A DNA stretch of 9,874 bases from Candidatus Nanopelagicaceae bacterium (GCA_947440735.1 CANESA010000015.1:1-9874), one strand, 5' to 3'. Counted from the first letter of the stretch, positions 1-7,180 are shown. Numbers and translations: made by a program. The notes: generated from the sequence alone by a model not told the origin.

Positions 1-1
1 G

Positions 2-280
2 TATGAAGTGGATGAGCAAGGGTTAGATCGCCTCGACCGCTCTGTTCTGATCGCCCTGATCGATCGATTTAATGGGGGACCGGTAGGACTTTCAACGCTA
101 GCAATTGCAGTAGGTGAAGAGACCGAAACCGTGGAATCAGTGGCCGAACCTTTCCTCGTGCGAAATGGATTTATGGCTCGTACCTCTCGGGGTCGAGTAG
201 CAACTGCTTTGGGCTATACCCACTTGGGTCGCAGCGTGCCGCCCGGCCTTGCCACCCTTTTTGATCCCTCCTCAGATTGA
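2..280 (+). CDS. ruvB: RuvB Holliday junction branch-migration ATPase, C-terminal end (5' truncated by window)
   Basis: The last 92 residues of RuvB are visible; the AAA+ ATPase core lies upstream of the window. RuvB forms hexameric rings that, with RuvA, drive branch migration of Holliday junctions in recombinational repair. The visible part is the winged-helix DNA-binding domain. It has the family signature [16 protein letters not shown], then GGPVGL (bases 74-91), [17 protein letters not shown] and the RTSRGR turn, all of which align by eye with the E. coli RuvB tail. The reading frame is open to the left edge and ends at TGA 278-280. The tail after the domain is short and ends PSSD. The next gene, secD, starts 37 bases downstream on the same strand. 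The frame can be read from a GTG at 8, but that codon is an internal Val, not a start. Confidence 0.96.
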   Translation, partial: YEVDEQGLDRLDRSVLIALIDRFNGGPVGLSTLAIAVGEETETVESVAEPFLVRNGFMARTSRGRVATALGYTHLGRSVPPGLATLFDPSSD

Positions 281-303
281 TCGGAGCATCACCTCTGGTG
301 GCC

Positions 304-309
304 TAGACT
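304..309 (+). promoter_or_regulatory. Possible -10 element for a leaderless secD transcript
   Basis: TAGACT fits the actinobacterial TANNNT -10 pattern and matches TATAAT at 4 of 6 positions. It lies 8 bases before the secD ATG at 318, so a transcript would begin at or within a base or two of the start codon. No clear -35 is seen: TTGATC at 277-282 is 21 bases away, which is too far. No Shine-Dalgarno sequence precedes the ATG either. Leaderless mRNAs are common in Actinobacteria. The call is an inference from spacing and could be chance. Confidence 0.25.
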
Positions 310-317
310 CTGCTCTT

Positions 318-1841
318 ATGTCCACACCTAATAAAGTTGTAAAGAGTTCTGCCCGTCCTGGGCGTTCCTTGGCGATACTTGCGCTGATTTTGATCTCGCT
401 AGGGGCAACCTCACTGATCACTGACGCGACATCGGTCCGTCTAGGCCTAGATCTTCGCGGAGGCACAAGCGTGACGCTTCAGCCACGTGCATCCACTGCT
501 GGAAATCAAGTGACATCAGAGGCTATTGATCAAGCGGTTGAGATTATTCGCCAGCGTGTGAACTCATTAGGTGTTGCAGAGAGTGAAGTGACTGCGCAAG
601 GAAGCGGAACAAACCGCCAAATTGTGATCTCAGTTCCTGGAGAGAATGGTCGACGTGTGGTTGACCTTGTTGGACAGACAGCAGAACTTCGTTTCCGTCA
701 GGTGCTTGCATCCGGTTTTGGAATTCCAGCATCGGCAGATACATCAACGGTGGCAACCCCCGTCGCTGGTGTGTCAGAGGCCGTGAATCAAGCTTTTGCC
801 AATCTCAATTGCACAAGCGCCGAAAGCCTGCAGGGAACAGGTTCTGATGATCCTGCTTCTCCAATCACTGCGTGTTCTAAAGACGGTGGAACTAAGTACA
901 TCTTGGCGCCAGCTGAAGTACTAGGTCGTCAGATATCTAAGGCATCTGCAGGAATCGATACTCAAGCAGGTAGCGCATGGAGCGTTTCACTCACATTTAA
1001 CAATGAAGGAACGAGCGCATTTGGTCAGCTGACAGCGCGGGTCACTTCTTTGCCAGAGCCAACGAATCAGGTTGCCATTGTTCTAGACGGAATTGTTCAA
1101 TCATCTCCTCGCATCACTGAGGCTATTCCGTCCGGTACCGCTCAAATTACAGGATCGTTCACACAGATTGAAGCTCAGGATCTAGCGAATGTTCTTAAGT
1201 ATGGAGCGCTTCCACTGGCCTTCGATCGTGGCGAAGTTCAGCAAGTTTCACCAACGCTTGGCTCTGAACAACTCGATGCTGGTCTTCTGGCCGGAGCCCT
1301 TGGTTTGATTCTGGTTACGATCTATTCATTCTTCTATTACCGCGGTCTCGGTATCGTGGTTACTGGATCACTTGCGGTAGCAGCTCTCATGATCTATCTC
1401 CTTGTAGTCGTTTTGGGAGAAGCTATCGGCTTCACTCTCACACTTGCGGGAATCGCCGGAATTATTGTGGCGGTAGGCATTACAGCTGACTCGTTCGTGG
1501 TCTATTTCGAACGCATTCGCGATGAAATTCGTGAGGGTCGATCGCTACGATCGGCGGTGGAAAGCGGATGGGTTAAAGCTCGACATACGATCTTGGTAGC
1601 AGATGCGGTCTCAATCATCGCAGCAGCACTCCTCTACTTCTTCGCTGTCGGCAGCGTGCAAGGCTTCGCATTTACACTTGGATTAACAACCCTTGTGGAC
1701 TTACTCGTTGTTTATATCTTTACAAAACCACTGATGACTTTCATGGCGAAATTGAAGTTCTTCAATTTGGGCCATCGTTTCTCTGGTGTATCCGATAAGA
1801 GCTCTGGCGTAAGTCGCCCAACAGCAAGCGTGGAGGCATAA
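318..1841 (+). CDS. secD: Protein translocase subunit SecD
   Basis: SecD is an inner-membrane RND-superfamily protein. With SecF it uses the proton motive force to pull pre-proteins through SecYEG on the outer face. The 507-residue product has TM1 at about 17-35, then the conserved RLGLDLRGG (41-49) opening the large extracytoplasmic P1 region (about 40-318). Five more membrane segments follow at about 321-339, 346-366, 371-393, 424-443 and 448-470. Motif GITADSFVVYFERIRDE (387-403) carries Asp391, the counterpart of the proton-relay Asp of other SecDs. Two cysteines (165 and 186) in the P1 head could form a disulfide. The ATG at 318 is chosen because the family N-terminus (short, basic, then TM1) begins there. 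A frame extension to a TTG at 249 would run into ruvB and adds no family-like sequence. No Shine-Dalgarno is seen. The gene ends one base before secF. yajC, often placed just upstream in this cluster, is absent. Confidence 0.97.
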   Translation: MSTPNKVVKSSARPGRSLAILALILISLGATSLITDATSVRLGLDLRGGTSVTLQPRASTAGNQVTSEAIDQAVEIIRQRVNSLGVAESEVTAQGSGTNRQIVISVPGENGRRVVDLVGQTAELRFRQVLASGFGIPASADTSTVATPVAGVSEAVNQAFANLNCTSAESLQGTGSDDPASPITACSKDGGTKYILAPAEVLGRQISKASAGIDTQAGSAWSVSLTFNNEGTSAFGQLTARVTSLPEPTNQVAIVLDGIVQSSPRITEAIPSGTAQITGSFTQIEAQDLANVLKYGALPLAFDRGEVQQVSPTLGSEQLDAGLLAGALGLILVTIYSFFYYRGLGIVVTGSLAVAALMIYLLVVVLGEAIGFTLTLAGIAGIIVAVGITADSFVVYFERIRDEIREGRSLRSAVESGWVKARHTILVADAVSIIAAALLYFFAVGSVQGFAFTLGLTTLVDLLVVYIFTKPLMTFMAKLKFFNLGHRFSGVSDKSSGVSRPTASVEA

Positions 1842-1842
1842 C

Positions 1843-2913
1843 ATGTCATCAATCAAGGGTCTTGGCGGCCGACTTTATACGGGCGAAACGTCATTTAATA
1901 TCGTTGGAAATGCAAAACGTTGGTACGTAGTCTCAGCGCTCTTTACACTCCTATCTATTGGTGCTTTGGCGCTGCAAGGCCTACACCTTGGCATTGAGTT
2001 CAAGGGTGGATCTGCCTATACATTCACATCAACTACTGCGACAGTCGAAGAGGCGAGAACTGCTGTTGAGGGCGCTGGAATTTCAAGCGAGCTTATTGTG
2101 CAGAAAGTTGGCGATACCAAGATCCGCGTACAGACAGGTTCTCTTACTAATGCGCAGTCAGATGCGGTCGAATCAGTGATCGTCTCAACTTTTGGTGTCA
2201 GCGCTGAATCGATTGACACACAGATCATTGGTCCATCGTGGGGTAAGGAAATTACCAAGAAAGCACTCTACGGTTTGATCGCATTCTTGATTGTCATCAT
2301 GCTCTTCTTAGCGATGGCCTTTGAGCCAAAAATGGCGATCGCGGCGATCATTGCAGTGGTCCACGACGTCTTCATTACAGTCGGAATTTACGCCCTCGTT
2401 GGATTCGATGTGACGCCTGCGACGGTGATCGGCTTCCTCACAATTTTAGGTTATTCGCTCTATGACACCGTGGTTGTTTTCGATAAGGTGCGTGAGAACA
2501 CCCGCTCAATCACTTCAACGAGCAAGCAGACCTATACACAAGCGACAAACCTTGCTGTAAATCAAACCCTCGTGCGTTCAATCAACACATCAGTAATTGC
2601 GTTGATTCCAGTGGGATCGATTCTATTTGTTGGCGCAGGACTATTGGGTGCTGGAACACTAAAAGATCTCTCACTTGCACTCTTCATCGGCATGCTCGTA
2701 GGAGCCTATTCATCTATCTTTATTGCACCCCCTGTCCTTGCACAACTTCGCGAGAAAGAGCCAGCGATGATTGCTCTTGCAAAGCGTGTTCAGGCTCGCG
2801 GATCAGCAGTTGTTAATTCAGCTTCAACTTCAGGTTCAGTACAGGTTGCTACAGCGACAGTGACTGACCGACGTGGACCTCGCAATCAGCCAAAGCGCAA
2901 AGGCCGTAAGTAG
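1843..2913 (+). CDS. secF: Protein translocase subunit SecF
   Basis: SecF is the smaller partner of SecD in the proton-driven SecDF export motor. The 356-residue product has TM1 at about 28-46, the P4-domain entry motif LGIEFKGGS (49-57), a small extracytoplasmic domain to about 140, and five more membrane segments at about 141-161, 165-185, 193-213, 248-268 and 276-298. The core motif GYSLYDTVVVFDKVREN (203-219) holds Asp208, the likely proton-path residue. RSINTS (245-250) and the charged HDVF (174-177) are also family hallmarks. The C-terminal tail (about 305-356) is Ser/Thr/Ala-rich and ends in a strongly basic run, as expected for a cytosolic end. A good Shine-Dalgarno, GGAGG at 1832-1836, sits inside the secD 3' end with a 6-base spacer, fixing the start and indicating co-translation. 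rel follows after 11 bases. Confidence 0.97.
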   Translation: MSSIKGLGGRLYTGETSFNIVGNAKRWYVVSALFTLLSIGALALQGLHLGIEFKGGSAYTFTSTTATVEEARTAVEGAGISSELIVQKVGDTKIRVQTGSLTNAQSDAVESVIVSTFGVSAESIDTQIIGPSWGKEITKKALYGLIAFLIVIMLFLAMAFEPKMAIAAIIAVVHDVFITVGIYALVGFDVTPATVIGFLTILGYSLYDTVVVFDKVRENTRSITSTSKQTYTQATNLAVNQTLVRSINTSVIALIPVGSILFVGAGLLGAGTLKDLSLALFIGMLVGAYSSIFIAPPVLAQLREKEPAMIALAKRVQARGSAVVNSASTSGSVQVATATVTDRRGPRNQPKRKGRK

Positions 2914-2924
2914 AAATACCTCCG

Positions 2925-5078
2925 ATGGATGCTCTTCTCAAGCCCCTTATTACTGGGCTGCAAGAACATCATCCGCAGGCTGATGTAGCAGAGGTTGAGC
3001 GAGCATTTGTTGTCGCTCGCACCGCTCACATTGGGCAGACGCGTAAATCAGGTGAGGATTACATTACCCATCCCGTTGAGGTTACCCAGATACTGATTGA
3101 TCTAGGACTTGATCAAGAGTCGATCATCGCCTCACTTTTGCATGACACCGTTGAAGATACGCCGTATTCGCTAGATCAATTGCGAAGTGATTTCGGAGAT
3201 CAGATCGCTGCGCTCGTTGACGGTGTAACAAAGTTGGACAAATTAACGTACGGTCCAACGGCAGAGGCAGAGACTGTTCGCAAGATGGTTATCGCAATGT
3301 CTCGCGATATTCGTGTACTAGTAATCAAGCTGGCGGACCGACTCCACAACGCTAGAACCTGGAAATTCGTCTCTCCTGAGAGCGCGCTGCGTAAAGCTCG
3401 CGAGACTCTGGACATCTACGCGCCTCTTGCACACCGTTTAGGTATGAATGCGCTGAAATGGGAGCTCGAAGATTTGAGTTTTGAAGTTCTTGAGCCAAAG
3501 AAATTTGCCGAGATCTCTCGTCTGGTTGCAGAGCGAAATCCAGCACGCCAAGCGCTCACTCAAGAAGTTATTGATGCTGTAAATATCGATTTAGCTCATG
3601 ATTTGATCGAAGCAACAGTGTCGGGACGACAGAAGCATTTCTTTAGCGTCTATCAGAAGATGGTGGTTCGAGGACGTGAGTTCAACGACATTTATGATCT
3701 GGTTGGAATCCGCGTTCTGGTCAACGATGTTCGCGACTGCTATGCAGTGCTTGGTTCAATACACGCACGCTGGAGCCCAGTTCCTGGACGATTCAAAGAT
3801 TACATCGCGATGCCGAAATTTAATCTCTATCAGTCACTGCATACGACAGTTATTGGCCCCAGCGGCAAGGCAGTTGAGATTCAGATTCGTACCTATGAAA
3901 TGCACTCTCGCGCCGAATTCGGTATCGCCGCTCACTGGAAATATAAAGAAGGTGGGGAGTCTGGTGCGCATACCCCTGAGATGCTCTGGCTCAAACAATT
4001 GCACGATTGGCAGAAAGAGACTGAAGATCCTTCAGAATTTCTAGAAGCTCTCCGATTCGATCTTGGAAGTCCTGAAGTTTTCGTCTTCACGCCGAAGGGG
4101 AGTGTGATTGCACTTCCTGGTGGATCTACTCCTGTGGATTTTGCATATTCAGTGCATACCGATGTCGGAAACCGGTGCGCTGGTGCGAAGGTAAATGGAC
4201 GTCTTGTTCCGCTTGAAACAAAACTCACTAATGGCGATGTCGTTGAGGTAGTAACAAATAAGTCACTTACTGCTAGTCCAAGTCGAGATTGGCTCAACTT
4301 CGTTAAAAGCCCGCGAGCTCGCTCAAAGATTAAGGCGTGGTTTTCAAAGGAGCGCCGGGAAGAAGCAATCGATGCTGGTCGTGAATCTATCGCGCGACAG
4401 ATGCGTAAAGCAGGTCTACCTCTACAAAAGATATTTGCGGGTCACGCGCTACTAGAACTTGCACACGATCTACGCTATCCGGATATTGATGCGCTCTATA
4501 GCGCAGTTGGTGATGGCCATGTATCTGCGGCATCGATTATCGAAAAACTTGTTTCAGCTATGGGCGGTGAAGATTCTCACCCAGAAGAGACGATTGAAAA
4601 CATTCCAACTGGAGTTCCAACAACTCGCAGGTCAAGTACTTCGATCGAGGTTGAGGGAGTGGGGGATGTGCTTGTTAAGTTGGCGCGTTGCTGCACCCCT
4701 GTACCAGGAGATGAAATTCTCGGATTCATCACTAAAGGAAGTGGAGTCTCAGTACACCGTAGCGATTGCGTTAATAGCGATGATTTACGGAGTAATCAAT
4801 CTGAGCGAATTGTAAAGGTGCGATGGTTGGCTGGGGCTGGCTCACTATTCTTAGTAAACATCCAGGTTGAAGCACTTGATCGAGCGCGTCTGCTTGCAGA
4901 TGTAACTCGTGCACTCTCGGAGCAACATGTAAATATCTTGAGTGCATCGGTAACTACATCCAAGGATCGTGTGGCAATTTCAAAATTCACCTTCGAGATG
5001 GCAGATGCCACCCACTTAGATTCAGTACTTACTGCAGTTCGAAGCGTCGAAGGCGTCTATGACGTCTACCGCAATTAG
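2925..5078 (+). CDS. rel: Bifunctional (p)ppGpp synthetase/hydrolase, RelA/SpoT (RSH) family
   Basis: This cytosolic enzyme makes (p)ppGpp from ATP and GDP/GTP on starved ribosomes and degrades it otherwise. The 717 residues contain every RSH domain in order. The HD hydrolase (about 20-170) has R40-K41, H49, H73-D74, E77-D78, D138 and N142, so its metal and substrate residues are intact. The synthetase (about 235-345) has D258, the RFKD motif (289-292), YQSLHT (302-307) and EIQIRT (318-323). A TGS domain follows (about 383-444), then a helical part, a zinc-finger/CC region with CC 589-590, H611 and C615, and a C-terminal ACT domain (about 641-717). The basic RFKD, rather than the acidic EXDD of monofunctional RelA, supports a bifunctional enzyme. 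The frame is closed upstream by TAA at 2907-2909, so ATG 2925 is the first available start. It has no Shine-Dalgarno, and ACCTCC (2918-2923) lies directly before it. Operon with secDF is likely. Confidence 0.96.
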   Translation: MDALLKPLITGLQEHHPQADVAEVERAFVVARTAHIGQTRKSGEDYITHPVEVTQILIDLGLDQESIIASLLHDTVEDTPYSLDQLRSDFGDQIAALVDGVTKLDKLTYGPTAEAETVRKMVIAMSRDIRVLVIKLADRLHNARTWKFVSPESALRKARETLDIYAPLAHRLGMNALKWELEDLSFEVLEPKKFAEISRLVAERNPARQALTQEVIDAVNIDLAHDLIEATVSGRQKHFFSVYQKMVVRGREFNDIYDLVGIRVLVNDVRDCYAVLGSIHARWSPVPGRFKDYIAMPKFNLYQSLHTTVIGPSGKAVEIQIRTYEMHSRAEFGIAAHWKYKEGGESGAHTPEMLWLKQLHDWQKETEDPSEFLEALRFDLGSPEVFVFTPKGSVIALPGGSTPVDFAYSVHTDVGNRCAGAKVNGRLVPLETKLTNGDVVEVVTNKSLTASPSRDWLNFVKSPRARSKIKAWFSKERREEAIDAGRESIARQMRKAGLPLQKIFAGHALLELAHDLRYPDIDALYSAVGDGHVSAASIIEKLVSAMGGEDSHPEETIENIPTGVPTTRRSSTSIEVEGVGDVLVKLARCCTPVPGDEILGFITKGSGVSVHRSDCVNSDDLRSNQSERIVKVRWLAGAGSLFLVNIQVEALDRARLLADVTRALSEQHVNILSASVTTSKDRVAISKFTFEMADATHLDSVLTAVRSVEGVYDVYRN

Positions 5079-5081
5079 TAA

Positions 5082-6395
5082 TTAGCTAAATTCAGCCAGA
5101 CTCTTCTGAGCTTCAGCAAGCCATACCTTGCGCGCCTCGGCGGATTCAGCAGCTTCCTTAGCTTTCTTCTCATTACCTGCAGCCTTAGCTTTAGCAGCAA
5201 CTGCTTCATAATTTTCAATCGCAGCTGACAGTTGGGCTACAACATCAGCAGCACGAGCTTTTGCTGCAGGATCGCTCTTCCGCCACAATTCAGATTCGGC
5301 AGCCTTGATAGCGCTCTCTACTGCATGTACTCGTGCATCCATGGCGGCACGCTTGTCGCGAGGAGTAATACCGATCTTCTCCCACTCGCGCATTAATTCA
5401 CGGAACTCATTTTTAGCGATTTTGACATCTGTAAATGGCAGGAGTGCTTCAATCTTTGGAAGGAGAGCTTCACGCTTTTCAAGGTTAGCTGTCATAGAAA
5501 CTTCGCGCTTTTCTAGATCGGCGTTCTTGGCAGCAAAGAATGCATCTTGAGCGGTCTTAAAACGGCTCCAGAACTTGGCATCGTCCTTAGGCTTACCGCG
5601 ACCGGCAGCTTTCCAGGAGTCCATGAGGACCTTAAAGCGACGAGCGGTAGCAACCCAATCAGTAGAGGTAGCCAACTTCTCGGCTTCTTCGACTATTGCA
5701 ACCTTTGCCGCTGAGACGACTGAGGCTGTTGCTTCAAGTGAGGCAAAGTGAGTGCGACGACGCTTATCAAACTTATTACGTGAGGCTGAAAAACGCTTCC
5801 ATAGATCAGCATCGGCTTTTTTGTCGAGGCGAGGTGCGCTCTTCCACTCTTCAAGAAGTGTCTTAAGGCGTTCGCCAGTTACCTTCCAATTTTCAGAAAG
5901 TGCGAGAGATTCAGATTCGGCAACAATCTTTTCCTTTTCGACGAGTACCTGCTCACGTCGAGCCGCTTTCGCCTCCGCTTCGGCCTGCTTCTTTGCCTCA
6001 AACTTTTCGCGATGACCCTCGATAAGAGGTTCGATCTGTTCAACAGATGCTGCAAGTGCATCAAGATCTCCAACACCATTGAGCTCGCGTACTTGCTGAC
6101 GTAGCTTCTTAACTGCTTCATATGCATCATCTGGAACCATCGCTCCTGATGTTATGCGGGCAGCTGTTAAAGCAACTTCGGATGCCAACGCTTCAAATTT
6201 ACGGACAAAATATGCCAACGCTTCTTCAGCGCTCTTACCTGGATATGAACCCACTGCTTTTTCGCCGGCTGCTGTGCGGACATATACGGTTCCATCTTCG
6301 CCAACTCGACCGAATTGTGAAGGATCTCCAATGAGTGCAGATGCTGCACTTACTTGTGGAATGACCTGGGATGGAAGTGGATTCTGTTCGCTCAT
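5082..6395 (-). CDS. DUF349 domain protein, multi-repeat, highly charged and helical
   Basis: The 437-residue protein has a short conserved N-terminal segment (about 27-70, with FGRVGEDGTVYVR at 28-40) of the kind seen in actinobacterial DUF349 proteins. It is followed by long Ala/Glu/Lys/Arg-rich helices. At least two DUF349 repeats are clear by their W...LWKRF.ASRNKFDKRR pattern: repeat 1 at about 155-215 (LWKRFSASRNKF at 198-209) and repeat 2 at about 230-292 (FWSRFKTAQDAFF at 275-287). A weaker third is at about 305-372 (REWEKIG at 336-342). The rest (about 375-437) is probably coiled coil. No signal peptide or membrane segment is visible, so it is likely cytosolic. The molecular function is not established; DUF349 proteins have been linked to RNA or ribosome-associated roles, which would fit the rel and tRNA-synthetase neighbours, but that is inference. 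The ATG at 6393-6395 is supported by AGGA (plus bases 6402-6405) six bases upstream. It is convergent with rel, with 3 bases between stop codons. Confidence 0.9.
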   Translation of the reverse strand: MSEQNPLPSQVIPQVSAASALIGDPSQFGRVGEDGTVYVRTAAGEKAVGSYPGKSAEEALAYFVRKFEALASEVALTAARITSGAMVPDDAYEAVKKLRQQVRELNGVGDLDALAASVEQIEPLIEGHREKFEAKKQAEAEAKAARREQVLVEKEKIVAESESLALSENWKVTGERLKTLLEEWKSAPRLDKKADADLWKRFSASRNKFDKRRRTHFASLEATASVVSAAKVAIVEEAEKLATSTDWVATARRFKVLMDSWKAAGRGKPKDDAKFWSRFKTAQDAFFAAKNADLEKREVSMTANLEKREALLPKIEALLPFTDVKIAKNEFRELMREWEKIGITPRDKRAAMDARVHAVESAIKAAESELWRKSDPAAKARAADVVAQLSAAIENYEAVAAKAKAAGNEKKAKEAAESAEARKVWLAEAQKSLAEFS

Positions 6396-6401
6396 GAGTT
6401 T

Positions 6402-6405
6402 TCCT
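6402..6405 (-). promoter_or_regulatory. Ribosome binding site of the DUF349 gene
   Basis: On the minus strand the sequence reads GAAAGGAAAACTC before the ATG, so AGGA lies 6 bases from the start codon. It is a normal spacing and the best Shine-Dalgarno match near this gene. It decides the start. Confidence 0.65.
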
Positions 6406-6416
6406 TTCAGCGCGTC

Positions 6417-6428
6417 GGCAGTAATGCC
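6417..6428. repeat. Short inverted repeat in the DUF349 leader
   Basis: GGCA - GTAA - TGCC forms a 4-bp stem with a 4-base loop about 22 bases upstream of the DUF349 start codon, on the transcribed leader predicted for that gene. The stem is short and its role, if any, is unknown. Confidence 0.25.
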
Positions 6429-6458
6429 TTCGTTAATGCAAGTGATGGTGGGAGGACA

Positions 6459-6486
6459 AAGGTACCCTGTCTTACTACCGCCTCAA
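6459..6486 (-). promoter_or_regulatory. Candidate promoter for the DUF349 gene
   Basis: On the minus strand TTGAGG (plus bases 6481-6486) is followed after 16 bases by TACCTT (plus bases 6459-6464). These match the -35 consensus at 4 of 6 positions and the actinobacterial TANNNT -10 pattern. A transcript would start near 6450 and leave a leader of about 55 bases. The divergent position of the gene requires a promoter here or nearby, but the motif match is moderate and could be chance. Confidence 0.35.
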
Positions 6487-6494
6487 AAATTGAG
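6482..6494. repeat. 13-bp palindrome in the divergent promoter region
   Basis: CTCAA - AAA - TTGAG is a perfect 5-bp inverted repeat around an A-tract. It overlaps the -35 box proposed for the DUF349 gene and lies about 30 bases upstream of the MBL hydrolase start, so it could act as an operator for either direction. It does not match the actinobacterial LexA box, and no regulator can be named. A 5-bp repeat can occur by chance. Confidence 0.3.
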
Positions 6495-6512
6495 CGTGAG
6501 AAATCTGAGCTC

Positions 6513-6520
6513 GGGGGTGA
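6513..6520 (+). promoter_or_regulatory. Ribosome binding site of the MBL hydrolase gene
   Basis: GGGGGTGA differs at one base from GGAGGTGA, the complement of the 16S rRNA 3' end, and ends 3 bases before the ATG at 6524. It is the strongest Shine-Dalgarno in the window after that of secF and fixes the start. Confidence 0.7.
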
Positions 6521-6523
6521 GAG

Positions 6524-7180
6524 ATGCTGATTCGAGTCCATCCCGCCCCGATGTTTGCGACAAATTGTTGGGTATTAGCTTCTGAAAAAGGTTCTGAGTG
6601 CATCATCGTTGATCCTGGCATGCCAGATATCAGTGCAGAGATAGAGATGATCATTGAAGAGGAAGGGCTAAAGCCGGTTGCGGTTTTGCTGACACATGGA
6701 CATCTCGACCATACCTTCTCAGTTATTCCTTTAGCCGATGGTTATGGAATTCCTGCTTACATCCATAGTGAAGATCGCAAAGCATTGCTCCATCCAGAAT
6801 TGCTCCTTGGAAAAGAATTCGCATCGTCGATAAGTGGCATGACATGGAGTGAACCGTCTCAGGTGCTCGAGTTGCGAAATAATCAAAAGTTCGAGGCCAT
6901 CGGTTTGGATATCACAGCTATTCATGCTCCTGGACACACCGCTGGATCGCTGATGTTTACCGTTAATGATGAAGTTCTCATTAGTGGCGACGTTCTCTTT
7001 GCAGGCTCGATTGGACGCACAGATCAACCCACCGGGTCACAAGAAGCAATGGTGCGCACATTGACGACCAAAATCGTCCCTCTCGGAGATCACTTGCGCG
7101 TGCTACCGGGACATGGACCAGACACCACGATCGAATATGAGCGCAGAACCAATCCTTATCTGAAAGAATTGCGTTCATGA
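6524..7180 (+). CDS. Metallo-beta-lactamase-fold hydrolase, glyoxalase II-like (short form)
   Basis: The 218-residue cytosolic protein has the full metal site of the MBL fold: THGHLDH (57-63, with H58, H60, D62, H63), H138 in PGHT, D156 in SGD and H197 in PGHG. GRTD (164-167) and the C-terminal ERRTNPYL (206-213) are typical of the short glyoxalase II-like group. It lacks the extra C-terminal domain of classic hydroxyacylglutathione hydrolase (about 250 residues). A thioester hydrolase role is the usual annotation, but the true substrate is unknown; Actinobacteria generally use mycothiol rather than glutathione, so a glutathione thioester is unlikely. Its stop overlaps the hisS start (ATGA at 7177-7180), implying translational coupling. 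An MBL protein also sits next to hisS in mycobacteria and streptomycetes. The start is set by the Shine-Dalgarno at 6513-6520. Confidence 0.92.
   Translation: MLIRVHPAPMFATNCWVLASEKGSECIIVDPGMPDISAEIEMIIEEEGLKPVAVLLTHGHLDHTFSVIPLADGYGIPAYIHSEDRKALLHPELLLGKEFASSISGMTWSEPSQVLELRNNQKFEAIGLDITAIHAPGHTAGSLMFTVNDEVLISGDVLFAGSIGRTDQPTGSQEAMVRTLTTKIVPLGDHLRVLPGHGPDTTIEYERRTNPYLKELRS

Noticed and set aside
249..317. N-terminal extension of SecD to a TTG at 249
   Set aside because: It overlaps ruvB in another frame, has no ribosome binding site and adds 23 residues unlike the family N-terminus, whereas ATG 318 gives a normal short basic start before TM1.
3932..4297. 121-residue minus-strand open frame inside rel
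   Set aside because: It is antisense to the conserved synthetase/TGS part of Rel, and its translation shows no family motif; it is a by-product of the coding frame.
5051..5070. Near-tandem CGTCTA repeat at the 3' end of rel
   Set aside because: It encodes the Rel C-terminal Val-Tyr-Asp-Val-Tyr and is explained by the protein sequence.
5040..5125. Bidirectional intrinsic terminator at the rel/DUF349 junction
   Set aside because: Only very short stems are present (TTAGCTAA at 5082-5089, CTGA/TCAG at 5106-5116, GCTT/AAGC at 5110-5121), with no GC-rich hairpin followed by a T-run.
6154..6585. 143-residue plus-strand open frame across the DUF349 start and the intergenic region
   Set aside because: It lies mostly antisense to the clear DUF349 coding sequence, runs into the MBL gene in another frame, and has no recognisable domain or ribosome binding site.
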